Part shown: in pieces, positions 1 through 12,300 of the stretch
How positions within the stretch are numbered: the stretch's first letter is position 1
Layout: each line of letters begins with the position of its first letter
NCBI GenBank assembly: GCA_019914945.1
Contig: CM034099.1
Location: forward strand, 22,408,704-22,472,703
DNA from: Typha latifolia
Lineage: Eukaryota > Streptophyta > Magnoliopsida > Poales > Typhaceae
Reading direction: 5' to 3'
Length of the DNA stretch: 64,000 bases
Translations under genes and position numbers: made by a program
Notes under the pieces: generated by a model
What the model saw: the letters and a program-made list of their open reading frames with translations, nothing else
The model's database searches: none
Told to the model about the DNA's origin: nothing

Positions 1-536
1 GGGGGGAGTTACTGCTTGTCCTGGTACGTCTTTGGACGAATTATCTCTTACAAAACCTGGACACACAAGGTTGTAGCAGCCAGCCTCGTCTGCCTACAAG
101 TCAACCAAAACATCTACAAGTTTTGCATTCATTTGAATGATGTTAAGAGAGGGAGAAAACAAACTTTTAATACTCACAATCCAATTCGTGAAGATATGAG
201 CTTTAGTATCATTATATAAGTAAGGAGATACCTGCAATTTTTGTCATCCCACAATATAATAACATCCAATAAATATAATAGGAAAAATTGTATTTTATTC
301 TCAGGTGGTTAAGTCTAAATTTACCTCACACCTCTCTTCTATAGTTTTGTTTATATCATTTTACCCTCTAATAGTTATATACAATTAAAACGGTTATCTT
401 TTTCATTATATTTAACTAATTTATAAAAAAATAGTTATTTTAGCTGTAGTACCATGAAAGATTTCTTCTTTCGTCCCATACACAGCCCACTGCAGAAGAA
501 CACACACCAAAAAAAAATGTTAAGAAGAGAAAATAC
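1..536. other. Noncoding, no gene seen
   Basis: AT-rich sequence with short unconvincing open frames on both strands and no splice or domain signal I recognise. It could hold the 3' end of the small peptide-like transcript to its right or the edge of a gene outside the window. Confidence 0.5.
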
Positions 537-764
537 TTAATTGACAACGAAATGGGGAAAATTTTTATCGAATATTGAGTTTATAAATAATAGTACATGA
601 GTGAGCATATATGGAGCAGGACTGGATGGATTTAGATGAAGGCTTTGGATGGCATTCGCATCTCCTCCTTTAAGCTGTGAGACTAGTAATCTTCCATTAA
701 CTCGGTTGAAAGAAACAAGAGAGAGCCACATCAAAGCCAAAAGCATTAAGCCACTGTTTGCCAT
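537..764 (-). CDS. Possible small secreted peptide (hypothetical)
   Basis: A 75-residue open frame that begins with a clear signal-peptide-like stretch: after MANSG come about 15 hydrophobic residues (residues 6-20), then a polar part containing GRLL and a Pro/Ser-rich NPSSPAP segment near residues 46-52. Plant precursors of signalling peptides (CLE, IDA, PIP and similar families) have this general plan, but I see no diagnostic C-terminal mature-peptide motif, and the last 20 or so residues look like read-through into noncoding DNA or an unspliced intron. The start is the first ATG after a stop-rich region. No TATA box is convincing. It may equally be chance. Confidence 0.25.
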   Translation of the reverse strand: MANSGLMLLALMWLSLVSFNRVNGRLLVSQLKGGDANAIQSLHLNPSSPAPYMLTHVLLFINSIFDKNFPHFVVN

Positions 765-1455
765 GGTCGGAGACGTGGTAATTCCAATGCTAATGCCTTG
801 GCTCTATAAGGGTATTTGCCAATTGTATAAAGATTTCAATTGATTTTATTTAGAAAGCAATTAAACTGAAATATAAAGTCTTTCTAGTTTTTGTTTTTTG
901 AAATAAAATAGGAATTCGTTTTACTATGTTCATTTTTCCTATTTTACCTATGAACTGCAATGAGAATGTAATAAATTAAAGAGTAGTTTGAGATTTAAAA
1001 AGGTTTAAGTTTAGTGGCGAATGGATTCCGTCCAAATTCAACCTCGAACCATCATTTAATAGCTTAAGAAAGCTAATATCCCAGGTTATAAATCTTCTGC
1101 CATCAATAATAACAAGATGCCTTATTAGGTTATAATCTTCTACCACAAATAGTAGTAAGACTAGATCCACAAATAGTCAATCAGGTTAAGAGTTTTCGCT
1201 GTTTCTTTGAGATCTGTAATGAATGGATCAACATTTCGAGTGAAATAAGCACCAGAATGGCTACGATTTCAGTATGTAGACTAACTAGTCATCTACCTCT
1301 AAGCATCCAAATGTCAAATGATCAATCCAATTCACAAATTTTACTACTCCAATGACTATAATCTTGTCACAAATTTGAAGATCAGGGAACAGCATTGCCA
1401 ATAGTAAAGTTTTAGTATACAAGCTACTGGATGATTTCTTAGCATGTACATTGCA
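765..1455. other. Noncoding, likely 3' flank of the GNAT gene
   Basis: AT-rich sequence with no domain-bearing frame. The right part probably carries the 3' UTR and polyadenylation region of the minus-strand acetyltransferase that stops at 1456. Nothing else is seen. Confidence 0.45.
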
Positions 1456-3889
1456 TCAGCTGTGGTCGTCGTCAGAATCTGAGATATTGTCGCTGACAGT
1501 TTGTGGTAGTTTTTTGTGCATTAAGTACTTGCGTCGCTGAGCAGTCAGCCAGACTAAGATGCTGTCAGTCTTGACGACTTTGTAACCAGCTTTCTTGTAC
1601 ATGTTGAAAGGGATTTTATCAACCACTCTGCAGTGAAGATATACATCTGATTTAGCTTTCATTTGTATTATCAATTCCTCACATGCTTTCAGGAGTTTCC
1701 TTCCGATTCCTTTCCTAAAACACAAAAAGAAGAACGACATATCACACCACAATCTGCAAGATCTCTAAAAGAATGCGGATGAGACAGTATGCAGAAAAAT
1801 TTTCCTTGCATTACATTGAATAATCTGCATTACATGACTGCACAATAAGGTTTTAAATGAATGCCAGAATAATGCAGTAATCACATAGTACATTTGACTA
1901 TTGAACTTTCAGCACCGTGAATTAGTCAGACGCAGAATCATAAAAATTAATCACCTAGTCAGCATTCCAAATGACAGTAGCTTTGAAAGAAATTCTCTTA
2001 GTAAAGGCAAAATCTTGACTTAAATATAGCTTTTCCTGCTAGCTAACAACAAATTCACATTTGGGCCCACAGAGGGCAAAACTTTAGAGGAAAATGAAAG
2101 GTTATAATTTAGTTTGACGATACAAGTTAAATATATCTTGATTGACTGTGATTCTCTTGTCCTTTTCACAGAAATAAAAGATGATAAGTTGTTGATTGTA
2201 GGCTTTCAAGTTAGTCCTCGGTCACTAGAGTTTCTGCCAAGCAGATAGATCCTCAATTCAACCTCCACGAAACTTATCCCATGTTTCACAAATTGCAACA
2301 TATGGTGGCCTCTTTACCTTTTGTACAAAGTAAACTGATTCTGAATTCTGATAAGAGAACTTCACAAATTTGTTGATCAAGATGAGAAAATTACTAGCAA
2401 CTACAGATAGGTGAAACCTGATACTCCATGTTCATAATCAAGAATGTCCTGATTTTTCTCTACAAACAACTTCACAAAGCACAAAGACAGTTAGCTTCAT
2501 AAAAGTAAGTCTCTGATAAGTGATAAGCTACATAATTTATCACATTACTGTGAATGGCCTGATATATGGGGTATTCTAGAAGATACTGATCAAGGGCTTT
2601 ACAAGAATAAGTAAACCAATTATGGGCTTCATGGATGACTTATCTGATGGAAGATGAGAAGAGGTAGATCAAATTCAATTCTTAGATGCTAGGAAGCTGG
2701 AAAGATAAGCGAACAAGATGGTGGCTCCACATCAGTGACAAGGGCGAGAGAAAATTGAGATAGTTCAAGAGCTTCTGGACCTATTGTCATTTTGCCAGTA
2801 TCCACAAGATGAAAGCATTCAAGATTATTCTGTTAGACATTATCCTCTGTGTGATCCGTGATATACTGGTCATGCTATCAATTAAGGACTGGAAACTCCA
2901 GAGCACATTCATATATGCAATTGTAGAGTACAAATTAAAAGGCGATTTGCAACCCCTAAAATATCTCAGAGCGCAAGACATGAAACCACAGTAAAATATT
3001 CTGAATTATTCCTTTCTTATCTCGCTCTTACTCCAAATATAAAGCTTGCCAAGTTTACACTCAACATTATGCAAAAGAAGACAATCACACTTATTCTATC
3101 CAGACAAGCAGTACCCAAATGTTTCGAAGCATTTTTTTTTCTGATTTGAACGTTTCCAAGCATTTAACTGAAGTAAAAATAGAGCAATTCAAAGCATAAG
3201 TAAAGCTCATACCTTCTCAGCGCCTTTTTCACAGCCATGTTGCAGATGTAAGGACATTCCCTCGGGGGCGTTGGCGTCGGCGGCGCTACATTCGCTCCAA
3301 GGGCATCGAGAGACACCTCTGCGATGCATGCGATCTGCGCCTCCTCCTCCTCCCCTTTGCTCTTATACAACCCGACGAGCACCACCATGTGCGGCATCAA
3401 CCTCCGCCGCTCCACCACGTACTGGTTCACCAAAATAGCAAGCAGCGTAACGTACTGATCCGGCAACCACATCGACTCGATAAACGACTCGGCGAGGAGC
3501 GCAACCGCGCTGTCGAGCTCCGAATCCTCCATTGGTCGGATTTCCAACGACCCGTGTTCGAACTCATGGAGTTGGTGGAAATCTCCAAGAATTTTGAGCT
3601 GCTCAAGAGTGGCGGGGCCCGAGAAGGGCAAATCTCCAAGAATTTTGAACTGCTCAAGAGTGGTGGGGTCCAAGAAGGGCCCGGGAGTGGGGTTCTTAAT
3701 GGAGGAGTCGACGGTTTGTGGAGGAGAGAGAGGAGGCACGCGACGCCGGAAATGTATAGAGAGAGAAGAGGATCTCGGAACCGAGAGGAAGGTGGTAAGA
3801 AGAGAAGAAGAGTGGTGAGAGGAGTGGAAAAGGATTGGTTGGAGAGCGGAGTCGAAAGAAAGGGAAAGAGATGTCGATGAGGTCGCCAT
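1456..3889 (-). CDS. Plastid-type GNAT N-acetyltransferase
   Basis: Two coding exons, 3889-3213 and 1714-1456, join to 311 residues. The donor (AAG then GTATGAG) and acceptor (TTTTAG) restore an unbroken motif A: R225-R226-K227-G228-I229-G230, the acetyl-CoA pyrophosphate loop of the GCN5-related family. A motif-B-like segment follows, with N263 and Y265 before AGY; a tyrosine here is the usual general acid. Residues 1 to about 60 are Ser/Thr/Pro-rich with few acids, as in a chloroplast transit peptide; the domain starts near residue 115. Plant members of this group acetylate protein N-termini and lysines in plastids, so that role is inferred. The first exon is GC-rich. Oddities are a 17-residue duplication before the domain and an acidic tail (DSDDDHS). 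It is followed upstream by a kinase gene in the same orientation. Confidence 0.88.
3581..3682 (-). repeat. 51-bp in-frame tandem duplication in the GNAT gene
   Basis: Two adjacent copies (3581-3631 and 3632-3682) share a core such as ATCTCCAAGAATTTTGA and a following GCTCAAGAGTGG tract. In the protein they give two copies of a 17-residue unit, TLEQFKILGD plus seven residues, the second with F changed to L. It lies between transit peptide and acetyltransferase domain. It is a recent-looking tandem duplication that keeps the frame. Confidence 0.9.
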
Positions 3890-4543
3890 AGAGTTCTTTT
3901 GAAGGGAGAAGGGGGAAAGGTTGTCTTTAAGAGGAGAACGGTGGTTGCGTTTGGAGACATACGAATGGAGGATAAAGCATAAAAAGGGAAGAGTGGGCCT
4001 TGAAGGTTAATATGCTCTTCACCTGTTTGATGGAATTCCTCTGTGGTACAAGTAAAGAAAAGGATTGCATGAAGCTGGCGTTTGAGTGAGAAAGGGGGAA
4101 AGCTCTCTTTTCCCAACTTTGGGCACCATAAAGGCAATTGACACTTGAGATACAGAGAAAATCGTTAGTAGTTAGTAGATAAATGACCTAATCTTTTTTT
4201 AGTAACACCATTAGAGTTCTAGTTATATTTGTTTTTTTCTTAATCTTACTGGTTAGAATCTACTTGTATGATTTGATGCTTTAACTAGAAACATAGTGAT
4301 ATTTCCACTCCTTTCAAGCTTATTCATAAACTTAAACAAGCCTTTAGCTTAAGTGGTGTGAAGATAACAGATAGTACTCATTTGGATAACATAACATCAA
4401 GTTAAACCTGATACAATTATACAGTTGGCACTCAATGGAACATGATAACCATCAATCGTTTCACTATTTACATTCAAAAGAATTTGTAAGAAGCAAAATA
4501 CAAAAGATAATTGACCAGTGGTTCTCAAGAACTCAGATAGTTT
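3890..4543. other. Intergenic: GNAT promoter and kinase 3' flank
   Basis: About 650 bp between the GNAT start and the stop of the next minus-strand gene. A frame covering 4137-3890 runs into the GNAT exon in the wrong phase and is discarded. I see no clear TATA box. Confidence 0.5.
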
Positions 4544-7077
4544 CTATACTTTCATATTGGCATACATAATGAGTTGAAGTTCCTTCACACACTCTATCAT
4601 CGACGGTCTCCCACCGCTGTCGAAGCAGACACAGCGAGAAGCAAGGCCTGCAAACATTGTGATCGACTCAATGGTGTAGGAGCTCTTGGAAATATCAGGA
4701 TCGACCACCTTGCGCAACTTTTTCCGGTCATTCAATATTTGATGGACCTGATCTCAATGCATGTATGATAATAAACCCATAAGTTTACTTGGCTAATGGC
4801 TGCCTCTTCCATTTACAATTAAGAGCTATATGTACCTTTAATATGATATTTTGATCTGTTGGGGCTTGGCTTAGCTCTATTGCTCTACGACCGGTTAACA
4901 GCTCCAGCAATACAACACCAAAAGCATAGACATCACTTTGCAGTGTTAGCTTTCCCGTCTGTAACATATCAATAAGGGAATTCTTGCTGAGAATACTATC
5001 CACAAAATTAAATTGCTAGACAAGAATGAATTAAATTTCCGTAAAGAATACCACAGAAGGGAAGATCACAAATTTACAACATTATACAGTAAGATCTCTT
5101 ATCCGTTAGTTCGCAAGTTATGCAAATTCATTCGAGATGTGATCTAGTCTCTCTTAAAATTTCCTGAAAAAGTAGGCAGGATCAAAGGAAGGATCATCGT
5201 ATTTCTTTCAGTCTTCTAATTTTTTTTCTCTTAAATGTCAAAGAAGCATCAGGAATCAGTGGATAGTACTAGCATATGAAACAACATCTGAACAGTTCCT
5301 TATTCCACTTCCTTTAATCCTGAACAACAAGCTTCTTGTTAGAAAGTCACTTTCAACCTTACATAGTATCTTCCGATCCGAATTTTGTACTACGCAGCAA
5401 TTTTAGGTTGTGAATATCATATAAGATTTCATTAAGATACTAATAAACATTAGCCTCTCTTTTAGACCATTTTCTTGAGGTAATTGGATGTCATTTAAAC
5501 AAATGTGATTGAGGTATTGCTTATTATAGAGTTTTGTATAAATCTTTAAGAAAAACCACCCTGCAGATCCAACGCCACAGACAGCCTTCTGGAACACTCC
5601 AGTGAAACAAAGAAAACCAAAAAAAGGTTGAGAGTGTTCCCAGAATGCCAGACTGCATCAGATGCCTACTCTTCATTTAAAAACTGCAACCTTCTAAACA
5701 ATCTATAGTAAGAAAACAATCAGGACAAAGAGGAAGATATGTTTATCAGGAAATAGATACGTACCAATGCATACTCAGGATCAAAGTAGCCAAAAGTACC
5801 TAGCATTCTCGTGGTTGCATGCATGTCTGCACCCTCTGGCATTAACTTAGCGAGGCCAAAATCAGAAATCTGAGGAGTTCAGTTGCTATCAGGTTGTGCC
5901 ACATGCATTGTAGGTCATATTTGATTGGGTTCATAACTAGAACCATACTATTCATTACCTTTGCCTCAAAGTGTTCGCCAAGTAGAATATTGCTAGACTT
6001 GAAGTCCCTATGAACAATAGGGACACCAACAGCTGAACTAGAATGGAGATAAGCAAGGCCTCTTGCTGCTCCAAGTGCTATTTTCAGTCTCAAAGGCCAG
6101 TCCATCTTCACTTCACTGATTCCTGAAATGCCGATGCAGGAGGGAAAATCCAAAAGATGAGGCACAATGAAAATTCAGTAGGAGTAAAGAGAGAGAAATT
6201 TCCTGATACTGACCATTCAAAAGATCTTGCAGGTTCCCTTTAAGCATATATTCATACACTAAGAACCTATTCTTCCCATCAGCACAGTAGCCAATCAGCG
6301 TAACTAGATTTGGATGGTCTAATCTGCTCAAGATGTCCACTTCCACACGGAACTCCCTTTCACCATCAGCATGTTTAACAGGTGGTAGATCCATTTTCTT
6401 GATTGCAACAACCTTTAGATTAAAATAGAAGAATGCATAGAATAACTGAGGTTAATACAACTGAACATACCAGCAATTCAAAATATATTCTTCTCTTCCC
6501 TAGTTGACTTGTTTGTGCATGTCTAGTTAGCTGCAGTCCCTACTCCTAATTGAGTCAAACTATAGTAAATAAACTCAAATGTTAGAAAGTAGTTTGACAC
6601 TCTGCACCATCATCTTACCCAGATTACACGACATGGAATATAAAAAGAAAATAAAATTTAATATGGCAACGAGCAATACGAAAAGTAATGGTGCGACAAA
6701 ATATTATAAAATTACATACAGACCTCTCCATCCTTCAGAATTCCCTTATACACCCGACCAAATCCTCCTTTCCCAATCAAATTTTTGTCGCTAAAAGCAC
6801 AAGTTGCTTCTTCCATTTCCTTGAGAGTGTAAACTGATGAGCAGATACGTTTTTTAAGAGGGGGGCTTTGATCTTTGAGCTGCCAAAGTTCAACAGGCTT
6901 GTATACCCCTGCCCAAGTTCAATGAATTAAAGGCTTCAGTGGCCATGCCAGATTTAATATTTCCTGGCAGTCAAAACTGAGAAGAAAATAAAAATAAAAT
7001 CACATACAGGGATTAATATGGTCAAGTGATTTGCTTCTCCTCCTTTTGTTCCATGATGAAACTATATTGAAAGGCAT
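4544..7077 (-). CDS. PBL28: PBL28-like receptor-like cytoplasmic kinase
   Basis: Seven coding exons (7077-7008, 6908-6724, 6412-6214, 6122-5959, 5869-5765, 4958-4836, 4747-4544) join to 349 residues. The short first exon gives [17 protein letters not shown], matching the N-terminus I recall for PBL28 and settling the start. Kinase signatures are intact: GKGGFG (69-74), ATP lysine K90 in [14 protein letters not shown] with catalytic D191, DFG at 209-211, and [10 protein letters not shown] in the activation segment. RLCK-VII kinases act at the inner face of the plasma membrane below receptor kinases; this basic N-terminus has no glycine at position 2, so N-myristoylation is unlikely. The C-terminus ends soon after the kinase core (YANMKV), somewhat shorter than the Arabidopsis protein. 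Frame and length are exact (1,050 nt). Confidence 0.93.
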
Positions 7078-8863
7078 AGTATGACCCACAAATTTGCTGA
7101 AGAAATTTATGATCAGATTGGGTTCCTGATATCCAAGAAATATTATTCAGATTATATGCTCGAGAAGGAACAATATTATTAATTGCAAATTGGGATTTTT
7201 CTTTTCGTTTTTCCCGGAAAATGAGATCCAAAAGTCCTATTTCCTGATTTATCAAGAGCATGCCCCCATACTCACCTCCAAAATTTAGAAGCAAAGGAAA
7301 TACAAATCTGAAATTATAGAACGCAATGGGGGCATCGACTCCCTTGAATTAGAGATTCATGGAAAAAGATATCCGAAAACCAAATAAAATTTCCTTCAAA
7401 ACCCAACAATTGGAAAGGTTAGAAATTGCATGCTTAAAAAACAAGGGGAAATGCTAGCACCCAGACAGCACAAACGAAATAATGCGTAGGCTATTCAAGA
7501 TAATAAGGTATAAGAATCATCTAAATGCTATTCAAATAAAAGGATTTGCTTTACCAGAGGAAACTATGCAGTTCCTTCCAGACCTGCAAAAGAAACAGAG
7601 AACCAATTAGTACAAAAAAGAAATGAACTTGCACAGAGAAATCGAGAGAGACGGCTGGTAGGGGAAAGGGACAGCAAAAGGAAAAGAACCTCTCTTCGGA
7701 GCTACGTATGGAAAGGAAGAAAGATACTAGAGACAATCCACCAAACCCATCTCTCCAACCACCTAATAGTTTGCAAAAGAGTAAAGAAATGAGAAGAGGA
7801 GGAGGAGGGAAAGGATAATGGAGAGCAAAGAGAACTTCAAGAACAAGAAAAGCAGCAGGAGTACAAATAGAGAGGAGAAGCGAATTGGGTTTCTCCGAGA
7901 GGTGAGGAGGGATTTGGGAATGGAGGAAGTTTGGCTTCTTCATTGGAGAATGAAGAGGGATTGGGGATACAAAAGAGAGCTCTCGGGAGAGAGCCGTTGT
8001 GAGGAAGCTTTCATTCCTTTCCGTTACCCACCGTCGCGTCGCCTCCGTTATATTCCTTCGTATTAAACAATTTAGATTTGAAAAGAAAACGGTATTAAAT
8101 TCAGCTTATGAGACATATGATCAAACTCCAGGGTTTTTTCTTTAAAAAAAATTATAGAATAGTTGGCTTGTGCTATTTCATTGCCTGCGCTTTGACGATC
8201 AGAATTTCCCTTCTTCTTTTTTTGGATGCCAGATTTATGATTCATGTACTTTTGAATATTTTGATTCTATGTCCACACTTCAATTCTGTTCATGCCGTAG
8301 GTTGAGTATTGATACTTATGCTGATGATCTATCTATTTATCCGCTGCTCATTTGTGAGGTCCTGAGATTTCATAGTTACATGTACTCTTATTAGGAAACT
8401 AGAGCCCCATACATATTCTACACCCACCCTGATGTCTGTCACTGAACAGATACTTAGCATGCATCCTCCAATCAAATATCACTTGCATTCAACATGAATA
8501 ACAGCACATGACTTCACGTTTTCATCAGCTTGCAAGATTGAAAAAAAAAAACGACCTCGCTGCTGAAATGCAATTTGACTTGCTAAGATAGACTAAATTA
8601 TAGAAACTTTAAGTTTGTTTTAAACAGTCAGTCAGTCTGGCATTGCAAAATATGACTCATTACGACAGCTTATTGAGCATATTACAGCTACACTATATGG
8701 CAAAATAATCCCAAATTTGGGAGATCTCAATCCCAATAAATTGCAGCACTGCTGCACTTAGCATCTTACAGACTAGTTATTCCGCATACAGCAAAACTTA
8801 AGAGAACAAAAAGATGTACAGAATGGAGCTGCATGATGCATAAGCTCCCATGGAGCTTTCTGT
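7078..8863. other. Kinase leader and promoter; protease 3' flank
   Basis: The kinase leader probably extends upstream and is spliced. On the minus strand a stretch at about 7583-7556 is bounded by TTTGCAG and GGTAAAG and could be a small untranslated exon. The CT-rich block at about 7620-7900 looks like plant leader sequence. Between about 8070 and 8650 I see nothing; 8650-8863 is likely 3' UTR of the minus-strand protease. Confidence 0.4.
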
Positions 8864-9308
8864 TCATGTCTTCAGATCATCAGACATAGCCGAAGGTATG
8901 CAGTGCAGTGTTAGAATGTCCTGTGTTGCAGCCTTTGCAGTCTCTGTTTGGAGGACTACAATCTGTAAACAGCACAGAGGGGTGGATAATCCGTTAGTTC
9001 TCCAAAACAGGACAAGTGTTCAAGATTCTGGTGTAAGAGAAACTAATGCAAAAAAGAAGAAAAAAAAGAAGATATTAGAGAGCAAAACTAGATGTGATCA
9101 ATTCCTCGTAGATTTGTTCTTCCATTTGATTTTGTAAATAAACCACTATAATAATGAGTGGTTAAAGGCCAAAAATTATATCTTAAGCTCAAGTTAAAAG
9201 TTCAGCAAATTTTTAAATACATAGTACTTTAAAATGTCATATCTTTCTTTCAAGTCACACTTTGCATGTGCCATGATATCTCAAGTGCAAATAGAAATGA
9301 TGGTTGTT

Positions 9309-9351
<43 letters not shown>

Positions 9352-12300
9352 AGCTGGTACTCCAAATTAAACTGTAAGAACTCTTCATTGCATTTCTCTA
9401 CCATGGTCGCCAAGCTTTTCAAATTCTTGACTGGTTTACCATTGAAAGCAAGTACCTGCAGAGGGCAGGTACAGGAGAAGGTCAGTCATTCAGGACTTAA
9501 GTAGCAACCAAGAATCTCAAGTATTAACTTAAGTTTGACTGCACATATGTATGAAGAGAAACTACAAAGAAATGAACGCACAGCATAACTTCTCCCTGAC
9601 CAGGCAACTCAGCTCACTTGGGTGAAAATAAAACAATAGGATCTAAGGAGCTGTTCTCACCTGAGTGTTGACAATATCTTCATAACCAATATTAATATCT
9701 GACACAAGCACCTAGAAAGTATAAAGAAACATTATTTTACCATGGGAAAACTGGTAGACTTGGGAACTAAGCTATAAGCATAAAAATACTTAAAAAGAGT
9801 ATCACAACTACAAATTGATTTTGACTTTTTTATACTTAAATCAATGGCATAGAAGGAATATCAAACCTGAGAAACCACTACGACCTGTTCATCGTGTGAT
9901 TGTGCCATAGCATATAAAAACTTGTCCACCAATTTCACAGGTCCATTGTATTCACCATTCTTTCCATACTGATAAATATAAATAGTGCATCAGTGATGAC
10001 AGAAAAGCTGCATTTCCATTAACGATGTGGCTATAAGATGAAGTAATTGCCATCACATGCATTATACTGGAGATAACATATAAACACACACTAACCATGT
10101 ATCTTACTATATTAGAATAGCAAGCATTATATTTTTAAATAATAAAAAGAACAAGATTTCATACTTTGTGTCATTAACATGCTGTACTATCGAGTCCACG
10201 GTGATATTCCTCAGAAAAATATGCAGCACAATAAATGAATAACATAATCGATAAAGTGTGATAATTGTCTAAGCAATATGGTCATGCTTTCCCACAACAT
10301 GCTGGCCCATGCAGAGTACCGCAACACATTCTTAGTTCAACAAAATAAGAACTATCACACATTCTCAAGATACAACAAGCATTCTTTCCAGATCATAATT
10401 TTCATTATATTTTAGGTGGACTTTGAAGTGCTTCATCTTATGTACACAATGGGTTAGAAAGTTTTCATTAGGATTTATGTCCAAAAAGTTCAAGGGTTTC
10501 CTTTTATAGGCCATTGTAATAGTGTGACAGGTAAAGTTTGGTTACAGAAGAGGGTATCAGGGAATCCTATTTGAATTGTGAACCTAAAATAAAAATAAAA
10601 ATCAAAAGAGAAGAGGCTTCTCTTTACCAATTTTCAATTCACTACACACACACACACAGGTCTCTCCCCAGTCCCCTCTCTTCCTTCTCTCTCTTTCTTT
10701 ATGATGTTTGCTGTGCTATCTAATCATTCTTGAATTATTACCTATCAACAAGATTTACTGCACAAAGTCTCAAACTACTATTTCGAGTAATTCTACCTTA
10801 GAGTTGCAATATTTGACAAAGGGTTACTAGTTCTATACTGACAAAAGTAACAAACTATGCATCAGCAGAAGCTTTCAGTGACTACCATTTAAGAATCAAA
10901 ATATTAATAAAACTAGAAAAAATTTAAACCTAAGTAAGTCATGCACCTCAGAAATGAGATAAGGAACAGATATAGCTGTAAAAACGAAACCGGCAATAAT
11001 GTAATATGATGGAGTTTTTCCCTTAATGTAAGCTGGAACAAGGCTCTTGTAAGTCCCAAGAGTTATGTTGAATTCATGAATTTCAGAATCCCGTAGAACT
11101 TTAACCACAGCTTTCTCCCCAGTGTACTTCTGAGAAACAAGGTAACTAAAATCAATGCGTTCACCATGCCTGAAAGGAACTAAAGATCAGAACAGAATAG
11201 AAGTGAGTCAGCATTAGTGATAAGTCAGTCACCTTCTTTTATGATCATCTGAAAGCCAATTCATAGATCTAAAATACAAAAAAGTTTAGAATCAAATCCA
11301 TCTGTTCATTTATCAACAAGAACCAATGCTCAATGTAAAAATTGATCTACAATTTAGATAGTATTTTTTTATCATGCAACCCATCAGAGCAATATGTACA
11401 GCATCTACATAACCACATGAAATAAAATGTCAGAATCAACTCATTGCAGATTAACTAGAACAGGGTTCCATGTGTAGTACAAAGAAAATGCCTCGATGCA
11501 CTGGGGTCCCAGCAGTGAGGCGTCTAGGGGGTGCAAAAGGTAAGCAGCTTACCAAAGTTGCTGGAGAGGACATTCATGTCCTGAACCACAAAATCAGGAT
11601 GAATGGTATCAAGGGAAATGTACTCACTCCATGAAGTCCAAAGAAAGGTCAGTCATCTTGAACAAGGACAATTTTAATCTTTCCAGAATAGCATGGTTGT
11701 TCATTCTCATATCTAATATTAGTTCTCTACATGTTTTCCCAATTCCACTTGTTTTCTGGAATAGCAATCAAAGCTTGCACTCTAGATAGCCATCACACAG
11801 ATAAGTATCACAGATATGGTAGCAATGTAAAAGAGCAAGTTGTAATCAGGTTAGCCTGCATAAACATATCAATATATCATATAACCTCAGAACATGAAAG
11901 TATGAAACAATCAAATAGATGATGCCAGCATGTCAGAGAAGGCAAGTCCCCATTCGAGAAATGGCATTACACATAAAATAAAAAATACATTTCAATAATG
12001 ATATGAATTATACTGACCAGTTCCATCATTAGCAATATCAACACCATCAAAGCTAAGAATGATATCGGATGGCTTTAGAAACGCTGATTCTGGTGCAGTA
12101 GGTTCTACTCTCCGCACACGGACGCCCTTCTGGTCCTGTTTCATCCCCATTGCCTTGCGCAAATCAGAATTTTCCATTTTCTGCCACTCAATCCCAATTA
12201 CAGGGAATCCTGCAGTTAAAATAATGTATGCAACAAAAAATAAGTGTGGGAAAAAAATGTATAATATGCACTCTAAAGAGAGTAAGATATTTGTTGCGTA

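Noticed and set aside
3389..4137. Other-frame and antisense readings across the GNAT first exon
   Set aside because: The frame that splices to a complete acetyl-CoA motif is the one starting at 3889; the others lack family similarity.
11171..11180. TTTCAG at about 11175-11170 (minus strand) as the acceptor of DEG9 exon 5
   Set aside because: Using it loses nine bases and breaks VPFRHGER; the TTTAG acceptor that starts the exon at 11179 keeps family sequence and frame.
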